Origin: [Clostridium] symbiosum
GTDB taxonomy: Bacteria > Bacillota > Clostridia > Lachnospirales > Lachnospiraceae
NCBI GenBank assembly: GCA_036419695.1
Contig: CP143946.1
Coordinates: 3,900,001 to 3,964,000, forward strand
DNA: 64,000 bases
Reading direction: 5' to 3'
The notes under the pieces are model-generated. The model was given only the letters and a program-made list of their open reading frames with translations. It ran no database searches and was not told the origin of the DNA. Made by a program: the position numbers and the translations under genes. Shown here in pieces: positions 18,745 to 27,385 of the stretch. How positions within the stretch are numbered: position 1 is the stretch's first letter; each line of letters opens with the position of its first letter.

Positions 18745-19056
18745 TTGGAAACTACTCATGAGAAAAACGCCAAAGTATTTAAAGCGTTCTGCGATGAAAA
18801 GCGGCTTGCCATTTTAGAGTTGCTTCGCAGCGGTGAAAAATGTGCCTGCGTATTAATTGAGCAAATGGATATTGGCCAATCTTCCTTATCCTACCACATG
18901 AAGATTCTATGCGAATCCGGTGTGGTGGAAAGTAGGCAGGAAGGCAAATGGACACATTATCGTTTAAGTGAATCAGGAAGCAAATATGCTGCGGAACTCC
19001 TGGTGCAGCTCACGACTCCCTATGTTGCAAAAATACCAGTTAGAGACGGATTTTAG
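18745..19056 (+). CDS. arsR: ArsR family metalloregulator
   Basis: I place the start at TTG 18745 (METTHEKNAKVFKAF), with GAGGTGG 5-6 nt upstream. The 103-aa protein has the ArsR helix-turn-helix (VLIEQMDIGQSSLSYHMKIL) and a Cys pair near its start (EKCACVLIEQ), the usual As(III)-sensing position at the front of the alpha-3 helix. It precedes a permease and a thioredoxin-like gene and should derepress them on arsenite or a similar thiophilic ligand. Confidence 0.88.
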   Translation: METTHEKNAKVFKAFCDEKRLAILELLRSGEKCACVLIEQMDIGQSSLSYHMKILCESGVVESRQEGKWTHYRLSESGSKYAAELLVQLTTPYVAKIPVRDGF

Positions 19057-19095
19057 AAAAGCCATCAGAGAGATGGTTTTTCTTTCGGACAATAC

Positions 19096-19113
19096 ATCAA
19101 CTTTTTTTGATAT
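19096..19113 (+). promoter_or_regulatory. Second ArsR operator, exact inverted copy of the first
   Basis: ATCAACTTTTTTTGATAT is the exact reverse complement of the 18-mer at 18712-18729. It lies in the gap between arsR and the permease, where it could act as a roadblock or loop partner. Confidence 0.8.
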
Positions 19114-19140
19114 GAATGAATATGAATGGAGGTATTTCTC

Positions 19141-20154
19141 TTGCAGACTTTTCAGGCAATATGGCTATTTTTCCAAGATCAGATACTCGGCATGAAATGG
19201 TTGAACAACCTGATCGGGGATTTTCTCTCTGCCATCGGTTTAAATATTTCCGGCCGGCTGGGCGGAAGTGTACAGTTTTTTCTTTATGATGTGATAAAAA
19301 TCACGGTATTGCTGTGCTTTTTAATTTGGGGGATATCTTATATACAGAGTTATTTTCCTCCAGAACGCAGCAAAAAAATATTAGGACGTTTTCATGGAAT
19401 AGGAGCAAACATTGTCTCTGCATTACTCGGAACTGTAACTCCATTTTGTTCCTGCTCTTCTATTCCACTGTTCATTGGCTTTACCAGTGCAGGGTTGCCC
19501 CTTGGAGTGACATTCTCCTTTTTGATTTCCTCTCCTATGGTTGACCTTGGCAGCCTGGTACTACTCATGAGCATCTTTGGCGCAAAAGTTGCCATTATTT
19601 ATGTGATAGTCGGCTTAGTAATTGCCGTAATTGGCGGTACATTGATTGAAAAACTGCACATGGAACAATATGTAGAGGAATTTATCCGCAGCGCCGGCGG
19701 TGTAGATATTGATGCCCCTACGCTTACAGTAAAAGAGCGCATGACATACGCGAAGGAGCAGGTGCTTTCTACCTTTAAAAAAGTATTTCCTTACATTTTA
19801 GTCGGTGTTGGTATTGGTGCTCTAATCCACAATTGGATACCAGAACACTGGATTGAAGCAGTTCTTGGCAGCAATAATCCCTTTGGTGTCATTTTAGCTA
19901 CACTGGTGGGTGTTCCCATGTATGCAGATATCTTTGGCACAATTCCGGTTGCTGAGGCGCTGCTTTCTAAAGGTGCACAACTCGGTACAATTCTCAGCTT
20001 TATGATGGCAGTTACCACGCTCTCATTACCATCGATGATTATGCTTCGTAAAGCTGTAAAACCGAAACTGCTGGTTACCTTTATCACCATTTGCACCATT
20101 GGAATCATCCTGGTTGGTTATCTGTTTAATGCATTCCAATTCCTATTAATATAA
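19141..20154 (+). CDS. ArsP-like permease (DUF318 / permease superfamily)
   Basis: A TTG at 19141 follows TGGAGG by 10 nt and gives a 337-aa membrane protein with about eight to ten helices. The cysteine motif TPFCSCSSIP and the region PMVDLGSLVLLMSIFG identify the permease group that includes ArsP, which exports trivalent organoarsenicals. Together with arsR and the redox protein it forms a small three-gene operon. Export of organoarsenic or related thiol-reactive compounds is likely. Confidence 0.85.
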   Translation: MQTFQAIWLFFQDQILGMKWLNNLIGDFLSAIGLNISGRLGGSVQFFLYDVIKITVLLCFLIWGISYIQSYFPPERSKKILGRFHGIGANIVSALLGTVTPFCSCSSIPLFIGFTSAGLPLGVTFSFLISSPMVDLGSLVLLMSIFGAKVAIIYVIVGLVIAVIGGTLIEKLHMEQYVEEFIRSAGGVDIDAPTLTVKERMTYAKEQVLSTFKKVFPYILVGVGIGALIHNWIPEHWIEAVLGSNNPFGVILATLVGVPMYADIFGTIPVAEALLSKGAQLGTILSFMMAVTTLSLPSMIMLRKAVKPKLLVTFITICTIGIILVGYLFNAFQFLLI

Positions 20155-20204
20155 GAAAAAACAATTTATCATAAACTAACTAAAATGAATGGAGGAATTA
20201 ACGA

Positions 20205-20546
20205 ATGGGACTGTTTACAAAAAAGAAAGAAAAAACTGGTGGCGGCGGAGGAAACTGCAATTCCGGAACGATGAGGCAGACGGAAATTGCCAAAAACTGC
20301 GGTGCAACGATTAAAGTTCTTGGCTCCGGCTGTGCAAAGTGTAATCAATTAGAGGCCGCTGTAAAAGAAGCCCTTGGCGAACTTGGTATGGCTGCCGACA
20401 TCGAGCATATCACAGACTTCGCTCAGATTGCTGCCTACGGGGTAATGTCCACCCCCGCACTCGTAGTAAATGGTAAGGTTGTTTCCTATGGCAAGGTTTT
20501 AAAGCGGGATGAGGTAATTGAACTCCTCCAAAAAACGCAGGAATAA
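20205..20546 (+). CDS. Thioredoxin-like (redox-active disulfide protein 2 family)
   Basis: The 113-aa protein has a CXXC site (GSGCAKCNQLE, about residues 43-53), the cis-Pro loop VMSTPALVVNGKVVSYG and a Gly-rich N-terminal extension. This is the small TM0996/MTH895-type glutaredoxin-like fold. Such proteins often follow the DUF318 permease and may deliver or reduce thiol-bound metalloid. ATG is preceded by GGAGG. Confidence 0.88.
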   Translation: MGLFTKKKEKTGGGGGNCNSGTMRQTEIAKNCGATIKVLGSGCAKCNQLEAAVKEALGELGMAADIEHITDFAQIAAYGVMSTPALVVNGKVVSYGKVLKRDEVIELLQKTQE

Positions 20547-21118
20547 TTTAAAATACTTACAGAAAACAGCCAGCGATGAGGCCGGTAATTGCATTTGCCC
20601 GTTTGATAATTGGCTGGATACTGACTCCGGATAATGCCGCCTCTGCGTGATCCAAATTCCGGAACACACTGCATCCCCATTTCCAAATCTGCGATTGGTG
20701 TACCTCTTAAAAATCCTACACTCATGCTTCTCAGTCCTTCCTTGAATTATAGTTTTCTGGTTTCGGGCATAAAAAAGCAGCTATGCTCAAATGTTAAAAT
20801 GAACATAGCTGCCTGCCCACAGTCTTTTAGACCATCTATGCATCTTTTAATTCTTTTTCTTTATAGTTCCTGGTCAGTGTTATAAAATCAAAATTGTAGG
20901 GATCTTTCGTGAGTTCCTATGCTAAATCACTTCGTGCCGGTTTTCTATAAGAGAAGCAAAGCCCATGTCGCTGTCCACCAGGACTTTACACAACATATAG
21001 CTCTGCCTCTTTCATTCATATATTTAATTATCTAATTTACGGAATTCCTTCTGTCCCAAAGATTCTACTATTGCTTACGGGGCTCCAATTCATACAGTTT
21101 TAGATTTCCTTTAATGCG
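20547..21118. other. Gene-free stretch with a hairpin and decayed sequence
   Basis: No credible gene is visible. A hairpin GCAGCTATG / CATAGCTGC (20777-20785 and 20804-20812), preceded by six A, can serve as a terminator on the minus strand. Minus-strand fragments such as GFLRGTPIADLEMGMQC and MLCKVLVDSDMGF look like broken coding sequence, but I cannot assign them. Confidence 0.5.
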
Positions 21119-21233
21119 TTAGAGGGCAATATGTTTGGACAAAAGCACAATGGTTTCGACATTTGTTGAGTGGATAATAATAATGGCAGAAGGGCGCAAT
21201 TCTCCCCAAGCGGAAACAATATAATCATCTTTA
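21119..21233 (-). pseudogene. Displaced 3' end resembling a RumA/RlmCD methyltransferase
   Basis: The frame ending at TAA 21119-21121 finishes NVETIVLLSKHIAL. This is nearly identical to the end of the intact methyltransferase gene (NVETVVLLSHKS). At the DNA level 23 of 27 bases match between 21137-21163 and 22869-22895 in the same orientation. Upstream residues (DDYIVSAWGELRPS) do not resemble the methyltransferase, so similarity stops at the tail, as expected for an integration site rather than a gene duplicate. Confidence 0.5.
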
Positions 21234-22283
21234 TGCCTCACTTTGCTCCGCTTGATGTTCTAATTCCAGTAAATACTTATCATAGTCTGACATAAATAAC
21301 CGATCCTGAACAATACGATATTTTTCAAACTCAGTCTCTGCATGAAGCTTTGCCTGTTCTGCACTGACTTTTCCCGGTCCCATCAGCAGTTCATTCCCGT
21401 TAAACTCCAGAAAACCATCAAGGCGCTTTGCCCAGTCCTCCATACTCATTGGTATTCTTCGTTCCGCCTGTAACTCCGCATAGTCTAGATACAGTGAAAC
21501 GATTCTCTGTAAATAGGACATTTCCTTTTCGCTCAGATAATTCTTAGCAACGGTAACATCTGCTTTGACAATTTTCCCATCTGGCGCTGATTCCCATGTT
21601 GTCAGGCCCATATGTTCTTTTTCAGCATTTGCACGTTCTACAATCAATTCTGCTGCCGTATGCCTATGTACGGCCCAATGCATCTTATTCTGCACCATTT
21701 TGAAAAACTGCCGTGTAGTCTTGGCATCTTTGTCGTAATCAAACGCTGTAGCATAAAGATCAGTAACCTTTTGATAAAACTTGCGTTCGGACAAACGTAT
21801 CTCTCGAATATTCTCCAACTGCCGTTCAAAATATTCATCGGTGAACATATGCCCTTTTTTCAGGCGTTCTTTATCCATCGTCCAACCTTGAATCGTATAA
21901 TCCTTAACAATCTGCCCTGCCCATTTACGGAATCTTACAGCGCGGTCGTTGTTCACTTTAAATCCGATAGCAATGATCATTTGCAAGTTATAGTGAATCA
22001 CCTCCCGGTTCACCTGCCGCGAACCTTCTGTTTGAACTATCCGGAATTTCCGGATAGTTGATTCCTGCGTCAGTTCATCATCCGTATAAATTTTTTTAAT
22101 ATGTTCATTGATTGTACGCACATCTACATCATATAAAGTCGCAAGCATTTTTTGCGTCAGCCAGATATTTTCATTCTCATAACGCATTTCAAAGCTATCG
22201 TTACTATCCCCTGCTGAAGCCACATAAGTCAAATACTCCGCAGCAGAGCTGTGTATTGTAATATCATTCTTCTTTTTGGGCAT
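21231..22283 (-). CDS. Virulence RhuM family protein
   Basis: The 350-aa protein (ATG 22283, GGGAGGGGG upstream) has the RhuM N-terminal HTH-like region (IWLTQKMLATLYDVDVRTIN) and the central conserved part (NREVIHYNLQMIIAIGFKVN, RFRKWAGQIVKDY). RhuM was named from Salmonella SPI-3. Homologues are common on genomic islands and near restriction or toxin genes, but the molecular function is unknown. It is the main gene of the islet next to the rumA-like gene. Confidence 0.85.
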   Translation of the reverse strand: MPKKKNDITIHSSAAEYLTYVASAGDSNDSFEMRYENENIWLTQKMLATLYDVDVRTINEHIKKIYTDDELTQESTIRKFRIVQTEGSRQVNREVIHYNLQMIIAIGFKVNNDRAVRFRKWAGQIVKDYTIQGWTMDKERLKKGHMFTDEYFERQLENIREIRLSERKFYQKVTDLYATAFDYDKDAKTTRQFFKMVQNKMHWAVHRHTAAELIVERANAEKEHMGLTTWESAPDGKIVKADVTVAKNYLSEKEMSYLQRIVSLYLDYAELQAERRIPMSMEDWAKRLDGFLEFNGNELLMGPGKVSAEQAKLHAETEFEKYRIVQDRLFMSDYDKYLLELEHQAEQSEA

Positions 22284-22375
22284 AAACAATCCCCCTCCCA
22301 CATCCTATTATAGCAACTTTGGCAATTTAGAATCAGCTGTACTATTGCTTCTTTTAGATATATTCTGTCAAGTAA

Positions 22376-22654
22376 TCATTTATTTTCATCTTCCCACATG
22401 TCCCAATACGCTTCAATATAAAATTTGATGCACCTCGGATATACATATAAATATCTTTTACGCACCTTTTTATACAGCCCCAATATTTTTTCATCACAAG
22501 CAAAATCCAATAAATAATCGAGAAAATGTGACAATTCGCCTTCTGATACTTCTCTGTTACACACATTTTCAACCAATGGCAGATAGGCATCATATACTTC
22601 TTGATATAGTTTACTTATTTTCTCTGCAATCTGGTATATACTTTCCTCCATCAA
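22376..22654 (-). CDS. Small acidic helical protein of unknown family
   Basis: The 92-aa protein (MMEESIYQIAEKISKLYQE) is helical and rich in Tyr, Glu and Leu, without signal or membrane segment. Its start overlaps the stop of the upstream small gene by ATGA, so the two are coupled. Size, acidity and island location resemble immunity proteins of polymorphic toxin systems, but I recognise no specific family. Confidence 0.5.
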   Translation of the reverse strand: MMEESIYQIAEKISKLYQEVYDAYLPLVENVCNREVSEGELSHFLDYLLDFACDEKILGLYKKVRKRYLYVYPRCIKFYIEAYWDMWEDENK

Positions 22655-22836
22655 ATCACCTCAAAATACTTAAGTGCATATTTTATTGCCTCCATTTTCT
22701 CTTTTGGCAGATATTTTCTTGGTTGTTTCAATTCTTCCACCGCATTAGGGACATCAAACATTGTTAATCCCAAAGACCTTTTCACCTCTGCAATTGCATC
22801 CAAAGGCATTTTCCCCTTGACTTCTCCAAATTCCAC
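22651..22836 (-). CDS. Small protein, probably 5'-truncated
   Basis: A 61-aa frame from GTG 22836 (MEFGEVKGKMPLDAIAEVK) has no ribosome site. The open frame extends upstream as YDVKV until a TAG that lies inside the last codons of the methyltransferase gene. The gene therefore seems cut at the rumA junction, and what remains is the C-terminal part, coupled to the 92-aa gene. No family recognised. Confidence 0.45.
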   Translation of the reverse strand: MEFGEVKGKMPLDAIAEVKRSLGLTMFDVPNAVEELKQPRKYLPKEKMEAIKYALKYFEVI

Positions 22837-22838
22837 TT

Positions 22839-24230
22839 TTACATCATATGGCTATCTGGTGACTTGTGGGACAAAAGTACTACCGTTTCGACATTCGCCG
22901 TCCCCGGAAACATATCCACACAGCAAACCTTCTCCACCCGATACCCTCTCTCCTGCAGAATCACCAGATCCCTCGCCAAACTGGTCGGCTTACAGGATAC
23001 ATACACCATCCGGTTGACCCCAAAATCAATAATTTTCTCAATAGCCTTGGGATGAATTCCATCCCTGGGCGGATCGAGCACGATCAGCTCCGGCTTATCT
23101 TTAAGCCCGTCCATCACCTTCAGGACATCGCCTGCGATAAACTCGCAGTTTTCCAGTCCGTTTAACAATGCATTCTTCTTTGCGGCCTCCACGGCCTCCT
23201 CCACGATCTCGACACCGACCACCTTCTCGGCCACCGGAGCGAGAATCTGGGCAATCGTGCCGGTTCCGCTGTACAGGTCAAAAATCACTTTTCCCTTTGT
23301 ATCGCCCACGTATTCCCTGGTCTTCTCGTAGAGCACTTCCGCTCCCAGAGAATTAGTCTGGAAGAAGGAAAATGGTGAAATTCTGAATTTCAGGCCGAGA
23401 AGCTCCTCAAAGAAGTAATCCTGTCCATACAGGATCTCCGTCCCCTCGTCCTTCACGGCATCGGCCAGGGAATCATTTCTCGTGTGCAGGATTCCCGTCA
23501 TCGTTCCTTCCAGAGGCAGGGCCAGGATTTCCTGAAGCCATCCGTTCAGAAGCTCGTTCTCTTCTTCCGCCTCAATCTGGGTTGTCGTAATCAGGTCAAT
23601 CAATATCTCCCCGGTCTTAACCGCCCGTCTCACAAGCAAATGGCGCAGATATCCCGTATGCTGCATTTTCTTATAAAAGCCTGTCCCCTTTTCCTCAAAG
23701 TACTGTTTGGAGCAGAGGAGGATATCACAGAAATCTCTGTGCACAATCTGGCATTCCCCGGTAGTCACCACATCGTAAAAACTTCCGCGGCGGTGCATGC
23801 CAAGGGCCAGCGGTCCGTCCTTCACCTCATCACCGAAGGAAAATTCCATTTTATTGCGGTAACAGGCCGGGATGGGGCTCCCCTTGATTCCCTCAAATTC
23901 ATAATCACTGCATACGCCGTCAATCAGCTCCTTCACCTGTTCCCGCTTGATTTCAAGCTGTTTCTCATACGGTACGGTCTGATAGAGACAGCCTCCGCAG
24001 ATTCCGTAATGAGGACATACCTTCTCTTCCGTCTCAATACCAGAAGGTTCCAGAACCTCAATCAGGCGCGCCTCACATTTTCCTTTTCTCTTCTTATTGA
24101 CCAGAAAGCGGATCTTCTGACCCGGAAGAGCGTTTTTTACGACTACCTTCTCATCTTCTATTCTGACAATTCCCTTGTTCGGGAATTCAATTTTCTCCAC
24201 GGTACCCTCATATACTTCGCCTTTTTTCAT
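22839..24230 (-). CDS. 23S rRNA (uracil-5-)-methyltransferase, RumA/RlmCD type
   Basis: The ATG at 24230 (MKKGEVYEGTVEKIEFPNKG) gives 463 aa with an N-terminal TRAM domain, 4Fe-4S cysteines (CPHYGICGGC), the SAM-binding region FDLYSGTGTIAQILAP, the NPPR-type motif VLDPPRDGIHPKA and the catalytic Cys in VYVSCKPTSLARDL. It methylates uracils of 23S rRNA to m5U. An upstream in-frame ATG would add 16 residues without family similarity. The 3' end is used as an islet boundary. Confidence 0.92.
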   Translation of the reverse strand: MKKGEVYEGTVEKIEFPNKGIVRIEDEKVVVKNALPGQKIRFLVNKKRKGKCEARLIEVLEPSGIETEEKVCPHYGICGGCLYQTVPYEKQLEIKREQVKELIDGVCSDYEFEGIKGSPIPACYRNKMEFSFGDEVKDGPLALGMHRRGSFYDVVTTGECQIVHRDFCDILLCSKQYFEEKGTGFYKKMQHTGYLRHLLVRRAVKTGEILIDLITTTQIEAEEENELLNGWLQEILALPLEGTMTGILHTRNDSLADAVKDEGTEILYGQDYFFEELLGLKFRISPFSFFQTNSLGAEVLYEKTREYVGDTKGKVIFDLYSGTGTIAQILAPVAEKVVGVEIVEEAVEAAKKNALLNGLENCEFIAGDVLKVMDGLKDKPELIVLDPPRDGIHPKAIEKIIDFGVNRMVYVSCKPTSLARDLVILQERGYRVEKVCCVDMFPGTANVETVVLLSHKSPDSHMM

Positions 24231-24425
24231 CTCTATAATTAACTCCTTCTCTGATTCTATATAAAACGCTGCCATCAAGAACTTATTAAGGCCGCTTTAA
24301 ACATGCTTTAGTATACACGAAAACCAGACAGATGAAAAGCAAAATCCGCTAATCCTGTTCTCCCCGAACCACCTTTCGTTACGGTTTACACCACAGTCAG
24401 AAAGCCGCTGCGCTACGAACAGCAA

Positions 24426-25424
24426 CTACCTTTCTTCCGCCTCCATCCCCATCATCCTATGCTGCCTTCCCACTCTGGCCCTGATCAGATTCAAAAATGG
24501 TTCCGGCCCCAGCACGCGCACTACGGGACCGAATGAGAGAATATCAATCAGCAGCTCCGTCTCATCCGCCCTGTCGTAATAAATGGAACAGCGGCAGGTA
24601 TTTTTCTCTCCGTCAAATTCCGTATGTTTTTCATAGCTTGCAAAGTGGAGCATGCACCGCTCCAGCGAGTTTCTCTCCCCGCTTATTTCTATCACGACGG
24701 GTTCCTTCGATTTTCTGCCGTTTCTAAACCGGAAGGATTCCACATTCTCTGAAACCTCCCGGTTTGAGGGATGGCAGGCCCGAATCCGGCTCATATTCAG
24801 CAGGATTTCCCTGCAGAAACTTCTGTGCGTATACTGGCGGCAGCAGAGCCGGAATTTGTCATCCTTGGAGGAATACTGAAGCTGGTACGGCAGCACCTCA
24901 TAGGTAAATGTGTCCTTCTGTTTTCCCTCATACGCTATAAAAAGCGCCTGCCCCTGTTTGATCGCGCTGAGTACCGTCCTGAAATTTTTCCGGTACGGTT
25001 CCGACTCATAGTCGTCCCCATCGCTGTATCTGTCATAATAGTAAAAATTCGCCTCATTATAAAGAGGCATAACCTCTTTCAGAGCCTCATCGGCCCACCC
25101 GCGTTCCCTCTCATCTAAAAACATGCCTATCCTTCTGTCTGCCAGCAGTGATTTTAACCAGCTCTTTTGAAGCAGGGTAAGGGGAGGGCGGAGTTCTCCG
25201 TCCACGGCCGAAGAGTAAGTTTTGCCGTCTTCCTTTTCTTTTTTCAAAAGCGCCCACTCTCCGTCCAGCAGTTTTGGTAGAATTGCGAAAACACTCTCCT
25301 GGAAGCCATATTTCCTGATCAGCGTTTCCATCTGCTTTTCCGTCAGCGGCTGCTCCTTTGCCCCTGTCAGGATTTGTCTTACCACCTGGTAATAGCAGCT
25401 ATAAACTTTATCAAATAATTCCAT
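24426..25424 (-). CDS. WYL domain-containing regulator (second of a pair)
   Basis: The 332-aa protein has a central WYL-type region (FRTVLSAIKQGQALFIAYEG, then LPYQLQYSSKDDKFRLCCRQ) and a C-terminal WCX-like extension (FLNLIRARVG). An N-terminal HTH is not obvious. It starts 4 nt after the upstream WYL gene, so the two probably act as a heteromeric or sequential regulator. Ligand and targets unknown. Confidence 0.75.
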   Translation of the reverse strand: MELFDKVYSCYYQVVRQILTGAKEQPLTEKQMETLIRKYGFQESVFAILPKLLDGEWALLKKEKEDGKTYSSAVDGELRPPLTLLQKSWLKSLLADRRIGMFLDERERGWADEALKEVMPLYNEANFYYYDRYSDGDDYESEPYRKNFRTVLSAIKQGQALFIAYEGKQKDTFTYEVLPYQLQYSSKDDKFRLCCRQYTHRSFCREILLNMSRIRACHPSNREVSENVESFRFRNGRKSKEPVVIEISGERNSLERCMLHFASYEKHTEFDGEKNTCRCSIYYDRADETELLIDILSFGPVVRVLGPEPFLNLIRARVGRQHRMMGMEAEER

Positions 25425-25427
25425 TTC

Positions 25428-26678
25428 CTAATCCTCACAATACATCTCGTACATCCGTTCCCAGTCCCGCTTCACCTTTGCGATGGCAGCCGGGTTGCTG
25501 CCCTCGATATCCAGAATCCGGCCCGTGAAGGTTTTAACCCAGGAAAGCATCTCATTGGTGTCAAAAAATGTGCCGTAGTAGAGATATTCATTTTCCCCTG
25601 TTCTGGTAATTTCCCCGCCGCGCCCTTCCCGGCGGAGCCGGTTCAATATGTAATCTTCTTTTTCCTCATCAATATACACCTTCATCCGGATTTCTTCCAG
25701 CCGGCTGGGACCTCCGAATGAGACTCCCCAGCACCGGGCGATATTTTTATTGAGCAGTTCCTTCCACTGCTCACATTCACCGCACTCCTCCAATGCCTTG
25801 ACCTGCCAGATACAGTCCAGACGGTAATTCATAAACCGCCTGCGGTTCTCCAGGTAACAGCACACATACCTCCGTCCTGTCCTGACGCTTACAAAGATTC
25901 TAAGGGGCAGTCCCTGAATAACCGACGTATTGCCGCTGCGGCTGCTCTTATTGACAAAGGATATTTTCCGCTGTTCCCGGATGGCCTCCAGAATGTTCAG
26001 CAGTACTCCATCCTCTAATGTATGTACGATAAAATGGTGCTTGAACTGAAAACTATCGTTGGCCGCGTTTTCCCGATCCAGGATGGTGCTGCCGACAAAT
26101 CCGAAGGGAGCCGCCTCCTGAAAGAATTTTACAGCCGTCAAAACGTGTTCCCACGTTTCCGGTTCCGGCATCTGCTCCGTATGATCCGAAAAGCACGGCT
26201 TCAAAAAATATGCCAGCGACTTTCCTTTTTTCACGGCTCCCAGAATCCCCAGTTCTTCATATTCTTTCAGCTTCAGCCGGACCGTCTGGCTGTCAAAGAC
26301 AACGCCGTAGCTCTCCGCCATTCTGTCGCCAAGCTCACCTGCGCTCATTCCCTCACTCTGCCCGCACAACTGGTCCAGGATAAAAAAGTGGAGCATAATA
26401 TCGTTGTCTGTAAAGCTTTTTGCCTTCCATGCGGCATAAAGTGGGTTCTGGCTGACCGTCCTGCTGTCCACATTGATATAGACCTGTTTTCCCTTTTGGG
26501 TGTACTCGGATTCCATATAATCGGAAAGCCAGCTCTCAATCCGCCGTCTCTCATTATCATAGGTTCTGGCGCTCTTCTTATCATAGTCACCCCGCACCTT
26601 AAATCCGTATATATAGAACTGCCGCATATAATCGCGGATGCGGTCAAAATTTTTGATCAGTTCCTGAAACTCCGTCAT
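25428..26678 (-). CDS. WYL domain-containing regulator (first of a pair)
   Basis: The 416-aa protein has a WYL core (LLNILEAIREQRKISFVNKS, LRIFVSVRTGRRYVCCYLEN) and a WCX-like C-terminus (FTGRILDIEGSNPAAIAKVK), preceded by a helical N-terminal half containing a winged-helix-like part (SAGELGDRMAESYGVVFDSQ). Such paired genes in Clostridia are uncharacterised; other WYL regulators sense nucleotides or DNA damage. No target site is visible. Confidence 0.75.
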   Translation of the reverse strand: MTEFQELIKNFDRIRDYMRQFYIYGFKVRGDYDKKSARTYDNERRRIESWLSDYMESEYTQKGKQVYINVDSRTVSQNPLYAAWKAKSFTDNDIMLHFFILDQLCGQSEGMSAGELGDRMAESYGVVFDSQTVRLKLKEYEELGILGAVKKGKSLAYFLKPCFSDHTEQMPEPETWEHVLTAVKFFQEAAPFGFVGSTILDRENAANDSFQFKHHFIVHTLEDGVLLNILEAIREQRKISFVNKSSRSGNTSVIQGLPLRIFVSVRTGRRYVCCYLENRRRFMNYRLDCIWQVKALEECGECEQWKELLNKNIARCWGVSFGGPSRLEEIRMKVYIDEEKEDYILNRLRREGRGGEITRTGENEYLYYGTFFDTNEMLSWVKTFTGRILDIEGSNPAAIAKVKRDWERMYEMYCED

Positions 26679-27385
26679 ATTCCATATCCCCTTATCTTTA
26701 TTCCCATTATCGGAAAACCGTAACCATTTGTCTTTAGTCTAACGTCTGCCCATCCTGTTGTCAAATCTTACAGGAAATACCATTTTCAGGAAGTTCGCAA
26801 CTTTTTTTAAATGATCTTTCTCCTTCTATCCTCTATGATTAAGCCATGGCAATCCGGTACGGAACTGCCAGGCGGGCTGTCTCACAGGTGAGAGGTTTTC
26901 CACACAGGAGCCTCCGCGGTGCCGCCGTCCCTGAACGGAGGGTATTCCGGGCAGTCAGCACCACATGATGTGTCGGAGGTTCGAATCCTCCCTTGCGAAA
27001 GCATGTAGCTAAGCTGGTATAGCAATCATTAAAACTTTGGAACATCCTGATAAGATGCCTACCAAACCAAAACCACCAGGGATCAGAAATGTCCCTCCTT
27101 CCGCGTTCTGTAGAATTTCGTGCAGCAAAGAAAAGACGCTCAGCGGACTTTTCAAAGCCGGACAATTTCCACGGAAAGCAGTCAGAAACTGCCTGTGCCA
27201 ATCAGGATACCGGCCCGGCAGAACCCGTCCCGGGACAGCGCTGGTTAGAAGCGCCGTCCCCTTACGGGAAACGCCGTCCCTCAACGAACGGTCCGCAGTA
27301 TTTTGATGAAGAAGGGGCATTTCCATTCTCAAAAAATCCGATTTAAACAAAGTGACAATTTCTAAACTCAAAAGGAGGTAGTAGT
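26679..27385. other. Gene-free stretch with tRNA-like fragments
   Basis: No gene is supported. A perfect T-arm (GGAGG-TTCGAAT-CCTCC, about 26973-26989) is followed after a few bases by a D-arm-like piece (GTAGCTAAGCTGGTATAGCA, from about 27005). The order is wrong and no matching acceptor stem exists, so these are fragments at best. A strong AAAAGGAGG ribosome site for the next gene ends the region. Confidence 0.5.

Noticed and set aside
20634..20885. Plus-strand 83-aa frame after the thioredoxin-like gene
   Set aside because: It crosses the terminator-like hairpin at 20777-20812 and has no ribosome site or family similarity.
22528..22767. Plus-strand frame opposite the small RhuM-islet genes
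   Set aside because: The opposite strand has coupled genes, one with a normal start context; this frame lacks a ribosome site and recognisable sequence.
26967..27040. Possible tRNA gene
   Set aside because: A T-arm and a D-arm-like piece are present but in the wrong order, without acceptor stem or anticodon arm. The reverse frame containing GGFEPPT is a common false protein over tRNA-like sequence.
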